Positions 49,381 through 61,535 are shown, counted from the stretch's first letter. The stretch is DNA of 64,000 nucleotides from Amycolatopsis albispora (GCF_003312875.1 NZ_CP015163.1:992001-1056000), one strand, 5' to 3'. Translations and numbers: made by a program. Notes: a model not told the origin generated them from the letters alone.

Positions 49381-50309
49381 GACGAAGCGGGCTTGACCAG
49401 CTTGGCGGCGATGCGCTCCGGCTTCGGCCAGCGCACGTCCCTGGCCCAGCCGAGCTTTTCGAACAGCCAGATCACCCTGGCCGACACGTCGACCTGACCG
49501 CGCAGCACCCCGTGCCGGGCGCAGGTCGGGTCGGCGTGGTGCGAGTTGTGCCACGACTCGCCCATGGACAGGATCGCCAGCGGCCAGAAGTTCGCCGCCT
49601 TGTCGCGGCTGGCGAACGGCCGGTCGCCGACCAGGTGGCAGATCGAGTTCACCGACCAGGTCACGTGGTGCAGGAACGCGATCCGCACCAGCCCCGCCCA
49701 GAAGAACGCGGTCACCGCACCCCAGAACGACCAGGTGAGCAGGCCGCCCAGCAGCGCGGGCGCGGCCAGGCTGAGCGTGGTCCACAGCCAGAAGTACCGG
49801 TTGACCACCCGCAGGTCGCCGTCGGCGAGCAGGTCCGGGGCGAACCGCTCGTAGCTGGTCACCTCGCGCTGGAACATCCAGCCCATGTGCGCGTGCCAGA
49901 ACCCCTTCGCCAGCGCCTTCGGTGACGTGCCGAACAGCCAGGGGGAGTGCGGGTCGCCCTCGCGGTCGGCGAAGGCGTGGTGCCGCCGGTGGCTGGCGAC
50001 CCAGAAGATCACCGAGCCCTGCACGGCCATGCCGCCCGCTACGGCCAGCGCGATCCGCAGCGGCCGCGACGCCTTGAACGCGCCGTGTGTGAAGTAGCGG
50101 TGGTAGCCGACGGTCACACCGAGCGTGCCGATCACGTAGAACGCCACCGCCAGTCCGACGTCGACCCAGTTGAGCCCCCAGCCCCAGGCGACCGGCACGG
50201 CCACCACCAGCGCGGCGAACGGGATCAGCAGGAATGCCTTGAGCACGAGCATCTCGGTGGTCGAGCGCCGGTGGGAGATGATCGGCTTGGCCGCCGAAGG
50301 TGACTTCAT
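49377..50309 (-). CDS. Membrane acyl-CoA / fatty acid delta-9 desaturase
   Basis: A 310-residue membrane di-iron enzyme. Three histidine boxes are seen: HRYFTH, HRRHH and HNSHH, between hydrophobic helices (LVLKAFLLIPFAALVVAV, LGVTVGYH, FWGAVTAFFWAGL). It introduces a cis double bond in stearoyl/palmitoyl-CoA (DesA3-like). ATG at 50309 matches the family N-terminus MKSPSAAK. It ends on the same CTAG as the small protein. Confidence 0.93.
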   Translation of the reverse strand: MKSPSAAKPIISHRRSTTEMLVLKAFLLIPFAALVVAVPVAWGWGLNWVDVGLAVAFYVIGTLGVTVGYHRYFTHGAFKASRPLRIALAVAGGMAVQGSVIFWVASHRRHHAFADREGDPHSPWLFGTSPKALAKGFWHAHMGWMFQREVTSYERFAPDLLADGDLRVVNRYFWLWTTLSLAAPALLGGLLTWSFWGAVTAFFWAGLVRIAFLHHVTWSVNSICHLVGDRPFASRDKAANFWPLAILSMGESWHNSHHADPTCARHGVLRGQVDVSARVIWLFEKLGWARDVRWPKPERIAAKLVKPASS

Positions 50310-50373
50310 GGGGCATGAGCCTATTCGGACATTTTGGCCTGCGGCCCGCGCCCTCGTTACGAGGTGGTGTCGG

Positions 50374-51345
50374 TCAGTCGGCAGTCGCGAGTACCGGCGC
50401 CGGTTCGGGGGTCCTGGCGGGCACCGGGCCGCGGTCGCGCGTGGCGCACCACAGCGCCGCGGTGGCCACGATGACCAGCGCCGAACCCAGCACGTGGAAG
50501 GACACCAGCGCCTCCGGAATGCCGAGCGCGTACTGCAGGCTGCCCAGCCCGCCCTGCGCCAGCGCGAGCACCCACAGCACCGTGTAGCGCCGCCACAGCG
50601 GCGACGGCACGCCGGTGCGCGAGAAGTTGAGCCCCAGCACGGCCAGCACGACCAGGAAGGCCACCAGCAGTCCACCGTGGACCTTCGCGAGCAGGTCGAT
50701 CGGCGCGTCCAGGCGCGGGGTGTCCGGGTCGCCGCCGTGCGGACCGGCGCCGGTCACCACGGTGCCGGCCACCAGCACCGCGCCGAGCAGCGCCACCAGC
50801 GCGACCATCAGCTTGCGGCCGAGCGGCTCGATCAGCCAGCGCGGTCGCTCGTCACCCTCGCGGAACGCGCGCAGCAGCATGAACGCCAGCCACACCAGCG
50901 GGGTGGAGGCGAGGAAGTGGATGGCCACGGTCCACCAGAGCAGCCCGGTGAGCACGGTCATGCCGCCGATCACCGCCTGCGCCACCACGCCCAGCGGCAT
51001 GGTCCACGCCAGCGCGACCAGGCGGCGCCTGCTGGGCTGGTCGAGCTGGATCCGCCAGGCGGCCAGCACGCACAACCCGGCCACCACGATCACCAGCCCG
51101 GTGAGCAGCCGGTTGCCGAACTCGATCCACTGCGTCACCGCGCTCAGCTCGGGGTGCTCGACCGGGAACATGCTGCCGGGAAAGCACTGCGGCCAGGTCG
51201 GGCAGCCGAGCCCGGAGCCGGTGACGCGCACGATGGAGCCGGTCACCCCGATCCCGCCCTGGGTGATCACCGCGGCGATGGCGAGCACGCGCTGTACTGC
51301 GGGAGAGGGATACGGGAGGCGGGCGACGAGCGACTTCAACGGCAC
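50374..51345 (-). CDS. ctaA: Heme A synthase CtaA (COX15)
   Basis: A 323-residue eight-helix membrane oxygenase. It holds GIGVTGSIVRVTGSGLGCPTW with the Cys pair in CPTWPQCFPG, ELSAVTQWIEFGNRLLTG (heme His/Glu region) and VAIHFLASTPLVW. It makes heme A from heme O produced by CtaB. GTG at 51345 sits 6 nt after TACCAT, consistent with a leaderless transcript. Its place next to an ABC exporter matches M. tuberculosis. Confidence 0.94.
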   Translation of the reverse strand: MPLKSLVARLPYPSPAVQRVLAIAAVITQGGIGVTGSIVRVTGSGLGCPTWPQCFPGSMFPVEHPELSAVTQWIEFGNRLLTGLVIVVAGLCVLAAWRIQLDQPSRRRLVALAWTMPLGVVAQAVIGGMTVLTGLLWWTVAIHFLASTPLVWLAFMLLRAFREGDERPRWLIEPLGRKLMVALVALLGAVLVAGTVVTGAGPHGGDPDTPRLDAPIDLLAKVHGGLLVAFLVVLAVLGLNFSRTGVPSPLWRRYTVLWVLALAQGGLGSLQYALGIPEALVSFHVLGSALVIVATAALWCATRDRGPVPARTPEPAPVLATAD

Positions 51346-51407
51346 GATCCGATGGTAGGCGGCCGGTTCCCGGCGCTTGCTGAGAGGTCTTGCGGAGGTC
51401 TTGCGGA

Positions 51408-52229
51408 TCAGTTCAGCCGGGTGGTACGCGCGGCGAGCGCACCGGCCGCGGCCGCCCAGGCGGCGAGCACGGCGACCGGTCCCCAGCTGAACCGGCCGTC
51501 GAGCAGCGCCGCGCGCAGGCCCTCGGCGAGCGCACCCGACGGCAGCAGCCCGACCACGTCGCCGAGCACACCCGGCATCGCGGCGGGCACCAGCAGGATG
51601 CCGCCCGCCAGCAGCAGCACGAACCACACCACGTTCGCCAGCGCGAGCACCGCCTCGGCCCGCAGCGAACCGCCCAGCAGCACCCCCAGCGCCCCGAAGG
51701 CGAACGTGCCGAACCCCAGGAACACCACGCCGGCCAGCAGCCCGCCCGGCGACGGCGACCAGCCCAGCAGCGCGGCCACCACACCCAGCACCACGGCCTG
51801 GATGGCGACCACCACCAGCGCCGCGAGCAGCCGCCCGGCGACCAGCAGCCAGCGCGGCAGCGCGGTCGCCGACAACCGCTTGAGCACGCCGTAGCGCCGG
51901 TCGAAGCCGAGCGCGATGGCCTGCCCGGTGAACGCCGACGACATCACCGCCAGCGCCAGGATCCGCGGGGTCACCCAGTCCACCGCCTCGACCGGGCCCA
52001 GCTCCCCGGAGGGCAGGATGTCCAGCAGGCTCAACCCGATCAGCAGCGCGAGCGGGATGAGCAGGGTGAGCAGGATCTGTTCGCCGTGACGCAGCGTCAG
52101 CGCGGTTTCCACGCGCGCGTGCGTGCGCAGCATGCGGACCAGCGAGCCGCGGCCGGGCGCGGGAGTGAAGGTGCCGGGGGCGAAACGGGGGCTCACGCTT
52201 TCTTCCCTGCCTGGCTTGACGGCGGTCAT
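51408..52229 (-). CDS. ABC-2 type exporter permease
   Basis: A 273-residue permease with about six helices, e.g. GEQILLTLLIPLALLIGLSL, LLVAGRLLAALVVVAIQAVVL, VVFLGFGTFAFGALGVLLGG. It overlaps the ATPase gene by four bases (ATGA) and the pair should form a full exporter, orthologous by position to Rv1457c/Rv1458c. The substrate is unknown; linkage to ctaA and suf suggests a redox or heme-related or lipid cargo. Confidence 0.88.
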   Translation of the reverse strand: MTAVKPGREESVSPRFAPGTFTPAPGRGSLVRMLRTHARVETALTLRHGEQILLTLLIPLALLIGLSLLDILPSGELGPVEAVDWVTPRILALAVMSSAFTGQAIALGFDRRYGVLKRLSATALPRWLLVAGRLLAALVVVAIQAVVLGVVAALLGWSPSPGGLLAGVVFLGFGTFAFGALGVLLGGSLRAEAVLALANVVWFVLLLAGGILLVPAAMPGVLGDVVGLLPSGALAEGLRAALLDGRFSWGPVAVLAAWAAAAGALAARTTRLN

Positions 52230-53161
52230 CCGCGCAGCTCCCGTCCGGTCAGCTCGAGGAACACTTCTTCCAGGTCGCGGCGGCCCACGTGCAGTTCCTC
52301 GGCGAGCACGCCCTGCTGCGCGCACCAGGCGGTGACCGCGGAGACCACCTGCGGGTCCACCACGCCCTCCACCCGGTAGCTGCCGGGCGCGGACTCGCGC
52401 ACCAGGTAACCCTCGGGCAGCGCGGCCGAAAGCAGCTTCGTGTCGAGCCCGGCTCGCGCGCGGAACCGCAGTTGCGCGGCTTCACCGGCCTCGGCGGTCA
52501 GCTCACCCGGCGCGCCCTCGGCGATCACCTTGCCACCGTCGACGATGACCACGTGGTCGGCGAGCGTTTCGGCTTCTTCCATCAGATGTGTGGTCAACAG
52601 CACGCTGACGCCGTCGGCCCGCAGCGCGGCGAGCAGGTCCCAGACCAGGCGGCGTGCCTGCGGGTCCATGCCCGCCGTCGGCTCGTCGAGGAACACCAGC
52701 TCGGGGCGCCCGACCAGGGCGCAGGCCAGCGAAAGCCGCTGCTGCTGCCCGCCGGAGAGCCGCTTGAACGGGGTGCGCCGGACGCCTTCGAGGCCGAGCA
52801 CCTCCAGCAGCCACGCCGGGTCCAGCGGCCGGGCCGCGCACGAGGCGACCAGCCCGAGCATCTCATCGGCACGCACGCCGGGATAGGCGCCACCGCCCTG
52901 CGGCATCACGCCGATCCGGGGCCGCAGCCGGGCGCCCTGGCCGGCGGGATCCAGCCCGAGCACCCGGACGGTCCCGGAATCGGGCCGCTGGAAGCCTTCG
53001 CACACCTCGACCGTGGTCGTCTTGCCCGCCCCGTTCGGGCCCAGCAGGGCCAGCAGGGTGCCCTGCGGCATCCGCAGGTCGAGGCCGTCGACGGCGGTGA
53101 CCTTCTTGGTGGATCCGAAGCGCTTCACCAGCCCGGTTATCTCCACGGCGGGTGCACTCAC
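52226..53161 (-). CDS. ABC exporter ATP-binding protein
   Basis: A 311-residue ATPase of the DrrA/CcmA type. Walker A LLGPNGAGKTTTVEV, Q loop GVMPQGGG, signature RLSGGQQQRLSLA, Walker B LVFLDEPTAGMDP and switch TTHLMEEAE are all present. A ~100-residue C-terminal extension is typical of drug/lipid exporter ATPases. It is paired with the permease at 51.4-52.2 kb. Confidence 0.94.
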   Translation of the reverse strand: MSAPAVEITGLVKRFGSTKKVTAVDGLDLRMPQGTLLALLGPNGAGKTTTVEVCEGFQRPDSGTVRVLGLDPAGQGARLRPRIGVMPQGGGAYPGVRADEMLGLVASCAARPLDPAWLLEVLGLEGVRRTPFKRLSGGQQQRLSLACALVGRPELVFLDEPTAGMDPQARRLVWDLLAALRADGVSVLLTTHLMEEAETLADHVVIVDGGKVIAEGAPGELTAEAGEAAQLRFRARAGLDTKLLSAALPEGYLVRESAPGSYRVEGVVDPQVVSAVTAWCAQQGVLAEELHVGRRDLEEVFLELTGRELRG

Positions 53162-53186
53162 AACGGTTAAGGGTAAAGGTGCGCCC

Positions 53187-54827
53187 TCATGCGGGCTGGC
53201 GCGGGCTGGGATAGGTCTTGTCGTCGAGGTGTGCTTCCGACAGCGCGCCGGAGATGGCGGCGGCGTCGGGGCGGGTGAAGATCAGCGGGCACATCCGGCG
53301 CACCAGCAGCAGCGCCAGCACCACCACCACGATCGCCGCGGTGTAGGCCTGGAACGGCACGAAGGTGCGGCCGCCGAAGCTGCCGCCGGTGGGGAACACC
53401 ACCAGCGACAGCACCACGCTCGACCACGTCGCCGCCACCCGGAACCGCGAGGTGCCCGCCGCCGCGGCCAGCGGGATCGCCGCCCAGAGCAGGTACCACG
53501 GCTGCAGCGCCACGTGCAGCACCATCACCGCGCCGAGCGAGACGCCGAGCCCGATGATCGGCCGGTACCGCCACTTCAGGCTGTCCCAGATGAACTTCAC
53601 CGTGACGATCGCGGCCACCAGGTACCCGAGGTTGCCCAGGATCGGCACCAGCGCGTTGGTGTGGTTCCCCAGATCGAGCGAAATCCCGAGCAGCCCGCCG
53701 AGATTGCCCAGCTCGGCGGTCGGCGAGATCCACGCGCGGACCAGGCCGGGGGTGTCCAGCGTGCCGATCCAGCCGAAGCCGAGCCCGGTGAGCAGGGTGA
53801 CCCCGACGAAGACCACGGCGAACACCGCGGCCATCGGCGCGGCCGCGCGGAACAGGTCGCGGATGCCGCCGTGCCAGCGCCGCGCCACCATCACGGTGAA
53901 GAACGGCAGCGCTAGGATCGCGCTCACCTTGGTCAGCACGCCCAGGGTGATCACCGCCACGCCGAGCGAGATCCCCAGGAGCTCGCCGGGCGCCAGCGGC
54001 GGCGGGGTGTCGCCCTTGACCCGGATCGGCAGCTTGCGCAGGCCCAGCTCCAGCCCGGCGACCATCAGCCCGAGCGCCAGCGCGTCGTTGTGCGCGCCCG
54101 CGACCAGGTGGAAGATCAGCAGCGGGTTGAGCGCGCCCAGCCAGAGCGCGGTGGCGGGCTGCACGCCGAACCGCGACGCCAGCCGCGGCAGCGCCCAGAC
54201 GATCAGCACCACGCCGACCACGGCCAGGCCGCGGTGCAGCATCACGCCGGTGACGATGTTGTTGCCGGACAGCTCCGCCAGCCAGCTGCCGAACCGCAGG
54301 TACAGCGGCCCGTACGGGGCGGGCGTCTCGCGCCACATGTTCGACACGCCCGAGGTCAGCGGGTCGCCGATGCCCAGCGCCTCGGCGGGCCCGAGCGAGT
54401 ACGGGTCCATCCCGCGCCGCACGATCTCGCTCTGCGCCAGGTAGCTGTAGACGTCGCGGGAGAACAGCGGCGGGATGAACAGCAGCGGCGTCACCCAGGT
54501 GATCAGCGCGCGGTGCAGCTGCTTGGGCGTGGCCAGCCGCGCGTTCGCCGGGCGGGCGAACCGGCCGATCATCAGCCACGCGATGACCACCATGAGGATG
54601 CCGGTGGCCGCGATGGCCAGCGAGACCGTGGAGATCCGCGCGAAGACCCGCAGCACCGGGATCTCCACCACCGGGTTCGCCACCGGCGCGGCGCCCGCGC
54701 CGAGCGAGCCGATGGCCAGGAACAGCGAGCCGGTGGTGCCGAACCGGCGGATGATCTTGAGCGCGCGCTCTTCGGTGACGTCCAGCGGCTGGGGTGCGGC
54801 GGGCTCGACGGGCGACCTGGTCTCCAC
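53187..54827 (-). CDS. mptB: Alpha-(1->6) mannopyranosyltransferase MptB-like (GT-C)
   Basis: A 546-residue polytopic membrane glycosyltransferase of the GT-C class. The conserved acidic loop FSRDVYSYLAQSEIVRRGMDPY after the first helices holds the D/DxD-like catalytic residues, and PAPYGPLYL and GAHNDALALGL follow. In mycobacteria MptB starts the alpha-1,6-mannan core of lipomannan using polyprenyl-P-mannose. GTG at 54827 is 6 nt after TACGCT and probably leaderless. It diverges from sufR. Confidence 0.9.
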   Translation of the reverse strand: METRSPVEPAAPQPLDVTEERALKIIRRFGTTGSLFLAIGSLGAGAAPVANPVVEIPVLRVFARISTVSLAIAATGILMVVIAWLMIGRFARPANARLATPKQLHRALITWVTPLLFIPPLFSRDVYSYLAQSEIVRRGMDPYSLGPAEALGIGDPLTSGVSNMWRETPAPYGPLYLRFGSWLAELSGNNIVTGVMLHRGLAVVGVVLIVWALPRLASRFGVQPATALWLGALNPLLIFHLVAGAHNDALALGLMVAGLELGLRKLPIRVKGDTPPPLAPGELLGISLGVAVITLGVLTKVSAILALPFFTVMVARRWHGGIRDLFRAAAPMAAVFAVVFVGVTLLTGLGFGWIGTLDTPGLVRAWISPTAELGNLGGLLGISLDLGNHTNALVPILGNLGYLVAAIVTVKFIWDSLKWRYRPIIGLGVSLGAVMVLHVALQPWYLLWAAIPLAAAAGTSRFRVAATWSSVVLSLVVFPTGGSFGGRTFVPFQAYTAAIVVVVLALLLVRRMCPLIFTRPDAAAISGALSEAHLDDKTYPSPRQPA

Positions 54828-54876
54828 TCGGGCAGCGTATCGACCGGGCTGTCATCGTGATGTCGGTCACCCGGAA

Positions 54877-54926
54877 TTGACCCTCCTTTGCCCATCGCCC
54901 GGATATACGACACACTTGTGTTGTGA
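54877..54926 (+). promoter_or_regulatory. suf operon promoter and SufR operator
   Basis: TTGACC (54877-54882), 19-bp spacer, GATATA (54902-54907). ACACT-N5-TGTGA at 54912-54926 matches the inverted repeat I recall for mycobacterial SufR, and it overlaps the transcription start and the GTG at 54923. Thus SufR bound there would repress sufR and the genes after it. Confidence 0.7.
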
Positions 54927-55681
54927 AAAAGACGGGTGCCGCTCAGCAGCGGCGGGACGGCGAAGGCCGCCCCGCCGCCACTGGGGTGCCCGCGCAGGCC
55001 AACGCCGACGGCCGGACCCGGCACGAGGTGGCGCGCCTGCTGCTCGAGGAGGGGCCGATCACGGCCGCGGTGGTCGCCGAGAAGCTCGGCATCAGCCCCA
55101 CCGCGGTACGCCGGCACCTCGACACCCTGCTCGACTGCGGGGAAGCCGAGGCGCTCGACGCGCCACGGCGCGGGCCGCGCGGGAGGGGGCGCCCAGCCAG
55201 GGCGTTCCGGCTCACCGACAGCGGCCGTGCCCGGTTCGGGCACGCCTACGACGACCTCGCGGTCTCGGCCGTCCGGTTCCTCGCGGAGCACGCGGGGCCG
55301 GAGGCCGTGCGCGCGTTCGCCGAGCGCCGCGTCGCGGCACTCGTGGAGCCCCACCGCGACGCGGTGACCAGCTCCGCGGCGCCCGCCTCCCGGGCGGAGG
55401 CCCTCGCCACCGCCCTGACCAGGGAGGGTTACGCTGCCTCGACCCGGCAGGTCCGCACGGGTGAGCAGCTGTGCCAGCACCACTGCCCGGTGGCTCACGT
55501 GGCCGCCGAGTTCCCGCAGCTCTGCGAAGCCGAGACCGAGGCCTTCGCGAAGCTGCTGGGGACGCACGTGCAGCGCCTCGCGACGATCGCGCGCGGGGAC
55601 ACCGCCTGCACCACCCACGTACCCGCGGAGAATCCGCGCGGTATGGAAGCACCATCTCCGGACGGAGGGAATCCCGTATGA
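54923..55681 (+). CDS. sufR: Fe-S cluster-sensing regulator SufR
   Basis: A 252-residue DeoR/ArsR-like winged-helix repressor. Helix-turn-helix: [22 protein letters not shown]. The C-terminal cysteines C-x3-C-x12-C-x27-C (LCQHHC...QLC...TAC) match the iron-sulfur cluster ligands of mycobacterial SufR. It senses cluster status and controls the suf genes. The GTG start lies inside its operator. ATGA overlap with sufB. Confidence 0.95.
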   Translation: MKKTGAAQQRRDGEGRPAATGVPAQANADGRTRHEVARLLLEEGPITAAVVAEKLGISPTAVRRHLDTLLDCGEAEALDAPRRGPRGRGRPARAFRLTDSGRARFGHAYDDLAVSAVRFLAEHAGPEAVRAFAERRVAALVEPHRDAVTSSAAPASRAEALATALTREGYAASTRQVRTGEQLCQHHCPVAHVAAEFPQLCEAETEAFAKLLGTHVQRLATIARGDTACTTHVPAENPRGMEAPSPDGGNPV

Positions 55682-57126
55682 CTGCCGCTGCCGAGCAGCG
55701 CACTCCCACCACAGCGCCCCTGTCCCAGGAAGAGACCATCGACTCCCTGGGCAACTACGCGTACGGCTGGGCGGACTCCGACGCCGCCGGGGCCAGCGCC
55801 AGGCGCGGCCTCAACGAGGATGTCGTGCTCGACATCTCGGCGAAGAAGTCCGAGCCGGAGTGGATGCGTGACGCGCGCCTGAAGGCGCTCAAGCTGTTCA
55901 ACCTCAAGCCGATGCCGAACTGGGGCGCCGACCTCTCCGGCATCGACTTCGACAACATCAAGTACTTCGTGCGCTCCAGCGAGAAGCAGGCCACCAGCTG
56001 GGACGACCTGCCCGAGGACATCAAGAACACCTACGACAAGCTGGGCATCCCCGAGGCGGAGAAGCAGCGGCTGGTCGCGGGTGTCGCGGCGCAGTACGAG
56101 TCCGAGGTCGTCTACCACTCCATCCGCGAGGACCTGGAGAAGCAGGGTGTCCTCTTCCTGGACACCGACACCGCGCTGCGTGAGCACCCGGAGCTGTTCC
56201 AGGAGTACTTCGGCTCGGTCATCCCGGCCGGTGACAACAAGTTCTCCGCGCTGAACACCGCGGTCTGGTCGGGTGGCTCGTTCATCTACGTGCCGCCGGG
56301 CGTGCACGTGGACATCCCGCTGCAGGCCTACTTCCGGATCAACACCGAGAACATGGGCCAATTCGAGCGCACGCTGATCATCGTCGACGAGGGTGCCTAC
56401 GTGCACTACGTCGAGGGCTGCACGGCGCCGATCTACCAGTCGGACTCGCTGCACTCGGCGGTCGTGGAGATCATCGTGAAGAAGGGCGGCCGCTGCCGCT
56501 ACACCACGATCCAGAACTGGTCGAACAACGTCTACAACCTGGTCACCAAGCGCGCCAAGGCCGAAGAGGGCGCGACCATGGAGTGGGTCGACGGCAACAT
56601 CGGCTCCAAGGTCACCATGAAGTACCCGTCGGTCTTCCTGATGGGCGAGCACGCCAAGGGCGAGGTGCTCTCGGTCGCCTTCGCCGGTGAGGGCCAGCAC
56701 CAGGACGCCGGCGCGAAGATGGAGCACCTGGCGCCGTACACCTCCTCGACCGTGGTGTCGAAGTCGGTGGCGCGCGGCGGTGGCCGCACCTCCTACCGCG
56801 GCCTGGTCAAGGTGGCCAAGCGGGCGCACCACTCGCGCTCCAGCGTGGTCTGCGACGCGCTGCTGGTGGACACCATCTCGCGGTCGGACACCTACCCGTA
56901 CGTGGACATCCGCAACGACGAGGTGTCCATGGGCCACGAGGCCACGGTGTCCAAGGTCAGCGCGGACCAGCTGTTCTACCTGATGTCGCGCGGGCTGACC
57001 GAGGAAGAGGCCATGGCCATGGTGGTCCGCGGCTTCGTCGAGCCCATCGCGCGCGAGCTCCCGATGGAGTACGCGCTCGAGCTGAACCGCCTGATCGAGC
57101 TGCAGATGGAAGGGTCCGTCGGCTGA
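55678..57126 (+). CDS. sufB: Fe-S cluster assembly scaffold SufB
   Basis: A 482-residue beta-helix scaffold of the SufBC2D complex. Motifs include [60 protein letters not shown] (catalytic Cys) and [17 protein letters not shown]. No intein interrupts it, unlike the M. tuberculosis gene. ATG at 55678 overlaps the sufR stop. Confidence 0.97.
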   Translation: MTAAAEQRTPTTAPLSQEETIDSLGNYAYGWADSDAAGASARRGLNEDVVLDISAKKSEPEWMRDARLKALKLFNLKPMPNWGADLSGIDFDNIKYFVRSSEKQATSWDDLPEDIKNTYDKLGIPEAEKQRLVAGVAAQYESEVVYHSIREDLEKQGVLFLDTDTALREHPELFQEYFGSVIPAGDNKFSALNTAVWSGGSFIYVPPGVHVDIPLQAYFRINTENMGQFERTLIIVDEGAYVHYVEGCTAPIYQSDSLHSAVVEIIVKKGGRCRYTTIQNWSNNVYNLVTKRAKAEEGATMEWVDGNIGSKVTMKYPSVFLMGEHAKGEVLSVAFAGEGQHQDAGAKMEHLAPYTSSTVVSKSVARGGGRTSYRGLVKVAKRAHHSRSSVVCDALLVDTISRSDTYPYVDIRNDEVSMGHEATVSKVSADQLFYLMSRGLTEEEAMAMVVRGFVEPIARELPMEYALELNRLIELQMEGSVG

Positions 57127-57127
57127 T

Positions 57128-58306
57128 ATGACGGCTAGCACCGAAACCGAGAACAACGTTTCCGCCGCCGCGCGGGAGTCGGTCATCCCGGCCGCCTCCC
57201 GCGCGGAGCGGTTCGCTTCCTACGACGTCGAGGCCTTCGAGGTGCCCGGCGGTCGCGAGGAGAACTGGCGCTTCACCCCGATGAAGCGCCTGCGCGGCCT
57301 GCACGACGGCACCGCCGTCGCCGACGGCCGGGTCACCGTGGAGGCCGACCTGGCCCCCGAGCTGAAGCTGGAAACCGTCGGCCGCGACGACGAGCGCCTC
57401 GGCGCCGCGGGCGTGCCGAGCGACCGGATCGCCGCGCAGGCCTACTCCGCCTTCGAGACGGCCACCGTGGTGACCGTGCCGAAGGAGACCAGGGCGTCGG
57501 CCCCGAGCGTGGTCCGGCTGGTCGGTCCCGGCGAGGGCAAGACCGCCTACGGCCACCTGCAGGTGCGTGCCGAGGCCTTCGCCGAGGCCGTGATCATTCT
57601 CGACCACGCCGGCTCGGGCACCTACGCCGACAACGTCGAGTTCGTCGTCGGCGACTCGGCCAAGATCACCGTGGTCTCCGTGCAGGACTGGGCCGACGAC
57701 GCGGTGCACGTCTCCGAGCAGCACCTGAAGCTGGGCCGGGACGCGGTGCTCAAGCACACCGTGGTCACCCTCGGCGGCGACCTGGTGCGGATTTCGCCGA
57801 CCGCGGCGTTCTCGCAGCCGGGTGGCGAGGTCGAACTGCTCGGCGTGTACTTCGCCGACGCGGGCCAGCACCAGGAACACCGGCTCTTCGTCGACCACGC
57901 GGTGCCCAACTGCAAGTCGAACGTGATGTACAAGGGCGCGCTGCAGGGCGACGGCGCGCACACGGTGTGGATCGGCGACGTGCTGATCCGCGCGGCCGCC
58001 GAGGCCACCGACACCTACGAGCTCAACCGGAACCTGGTGCTCACCGAAGGCGCGCGCGCCGACTCGGTGCCGAACCTGGAGATCGAGACCGGCGAGATCG
58101 AGGGCGCGGGCCACGCCAGCGCCACCGGGCGGTTCGACGACGAGCAGCTGTTCTACCTGCAGTCGCGCGGGATCGCCGAGGAGCAGGCGCGCCGGCTGGT
58201 GGTGCGCGGGTTCTTCCACGAGATCCTGGCGAAGATCACCGTGCCCGAGGTGCGCGAGCGCCTCGAGGCCGCGATCGAGGCCGAGCTGCAAGCCGTCGGT
58301 GCCTGA
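57128..58306 (+). CDS. sufD: Fe-S cluster assembly protein SufD
   Basis: A 392-residue paralogue of SufB. The N-terminal ENWRFTPMKRLRGL and the core HRLFVDHAVPNCKSNVMYKGALQGD and HASATGRFDDEQLFYLQSRGI are diagnostic, with the conserved His (H of GQHQEHR/ HAS). It forms the scaffold with SufB and binds SufC. It lies 2 bp after sufB. Confidence 0.96.
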   Translation: MTASTETENNVSAAARESVIPAASRAERFASYDVEAFEVPGGREENWRFTPMKRLRGLHDGTAVADGRVTVEADLAPELKLETVGRDDERLGAAGVPSDRIAAQAYSAFETATVVTVPKETRASAPSVVRLVGPGEGKTAYGHLQVRAEAFAEAVIILDHAGSGTYADNVEFVVGDSAKITVVSVQDWADDAVHVSEQHLKLGRDAVLKHTVVTLGGDLVRISPTAAFSQPGGEVELLGVYFADAGQHQEHRLFVDHAVPNCKSNVMYKGALQGDGAHTVWIGDVLIRAAAEATDTYELNRNLVLTEGARADSVPNLEIETGEIEGAGHASATGRFDDEQLFYLQSRGIAEEQARRLVVRGFFHEILAKITVPEVRERLEAAIEAELQAVGA

Positions 58307-58351
58307 CGCCGCCTGACCAACCTCCCGGACTTAGGAAAAGAAAAAAGACTC

Positions 58352-60454
<2,103 letters not shown>

Positions 60455-60455
<1 letters not shown>

Positions 60456-60916
60456 TGCAACTGCAGAGCATGTACCAGGAAATCATCCTGGACCACTACA
60501 AGAACCCGCACGGTCGCGGCCTGCGGGAGCCGTTCGACGCCGAGTCGTTCCAGGTGAACCCCACCTGCGGCGACGAGGTGACGCTGCGGGTGACGCTCGA
60601 CGGCGGCACCGTCGCGGACATTTCCTACGAGGGGCAGGGCTGCTCGATCAGCCAGGCGTCGACCTCCGTGCTGAACGATCTGGTCGTCGGGCATACCGTG
60701 GAAGAGGCGATGACCACGCTGGACGCCTTCGTCGAGCTGATGCAGGGCCGCGGCCAGGTGGAGCCGGACGAGGACGTGCTCGAGGACGGCATCGCCTTCG
60801 CCGGGGTCGCGAAGTACCCGGCGCGCGTGAAGTGCGCGCTGCTGGGCTGGATGGCGTTCAAGGACGCCGTGAGCAGCGTGGCGCCGGCCGCTGGTTCGAA
60901 CGGAGAGGTGAAATGA
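60455..60916 (+). CDS. sufU: Sulfur-transfer protein SufU
   Basis: A 153-residue SufU/NifU-N-like protein. Three conserved Cys lie in NPTCGDEV, GQGCSISQASTS and VKCALLGW. In Gram-positive and actinobacterial systems it accepts persulfide from SufS and depends on zinc. ATG overlaps the sufS stop. Confidence 0.96.
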
Positions 60917-61314
60917 GCGAGACCGAGGTTCCCGCCCACCGCGAGGGGCGCACCGCCGCCGACCTGCCGGAGCAGCCGGCGGCGCCGGTCGCGGACGTGG
61001 CCAAGGTGGAGGACGTCGAAGAGGCCATGCGTGACGTGGTCGACCCGGAGCTGGGCATCAACGTGGTCGATCTCGGGCTGGTGTACGGCATCCACGTGGA
61101 GCCGGACAACACCGCCACCATCGACATGACGCTGACCTCGGCGGCCTGCCCGCTGACCGACGTCATCGAGGACCAGACCGCGTCCGTGCTCACCGGCGGC
61201 GCCGGGCTGGTTTCGGACTTCCGGATCAACTGGGTCTGGATGCCGCCGTGGGGCCCGGAAAAGATCACCGAGGACGGCCGCGACCAGCTCCGCGCCCTCG
61301 GCTTCACGATGTAG
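60913..61314 (+). CDS. sufT: SufT / MIP18-family Fe-S assembly factor
   Basis: A 133-residue DUF59/MIP18 protein. The core is DVVDPELGINVVDLGLVYGIHV followed by MTLTSAACPLTDVIEDQ with the conserved Cys. It helps maturation of Fe-S proteins. ATG overlaps the sufU stop, ending sufRBDCSUT. Confidence 0.95.
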   Translation: MSETEVPAHREGRTAADLPEQPAAPVADVAKVEDVEEAMRDVVDPELGINVVDLGLVYGIHVEPDNTATIDMTLTSAACPLTDVIEDQTASVLTGGAGLVSDFRINWVWMPPWGPEKITEDGRDQLRALGFTM

Positions 61315-61350
61315 TCGGCCCCGCCTCCGGGTAGTTGGCCCCGCCTCCGG
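61311..61350 (+). repeat. 20-bp tandem repeat starting in the sufT stop
   Basis: GTAGTCGGCCCCGCCTCCGG (61311-61330) and the same with one change (61331-61350). The first copy contains the sufT stop codon; a third CCCCGCCTCCGG lies at 61465-61476. Two copies continue into CCCGCC-TCC-GGCGGG hairpins. Confidence 0.8.
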
Positions 61351-61357
61351 CGGGGCG

Positions 61358-61444
61358 GCGAGGTCGCGCCGGTCATCGGAGCGGGACACGCCGTGCCGCT
61401 GGGCGGCCCGACGCGCCCCACTCCGATGACCGGCGCGACCTCGC
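61358..61444. terminator. 24-bp perfect inverted repeat after sufT
   Basis: Bases 61358-61381 (starting GCGAGGTCGCGCC) are an exact reverse complement of 61421-61444, enclosing 39 nt. It probably ends the suf operon; its length also fits a relic of a small mobile element. Confidence 0.65.
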
Positions 61445-61480
61445 GGCTGGCGGCCGGTAATGTGCCCCGCCTCCGGCGGG

Positions 61481-61535
61481 TGTCACGAATGTGGCTTTCG
61501 AGACGTTTGGTGTCCCGAAAGCCACATTCGTGACA
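61481..61535. repeat. Palindromic repeat copy 3 (best conserved)
   Basis: A 20-bp arm 61481-61500 (TGTCACGAATGTGGCTTTCG) is perfectly reverse complementary to 61516-61535. It is the best conserved member of the family seen at 46405 and 47834. Confidence 0.88.
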
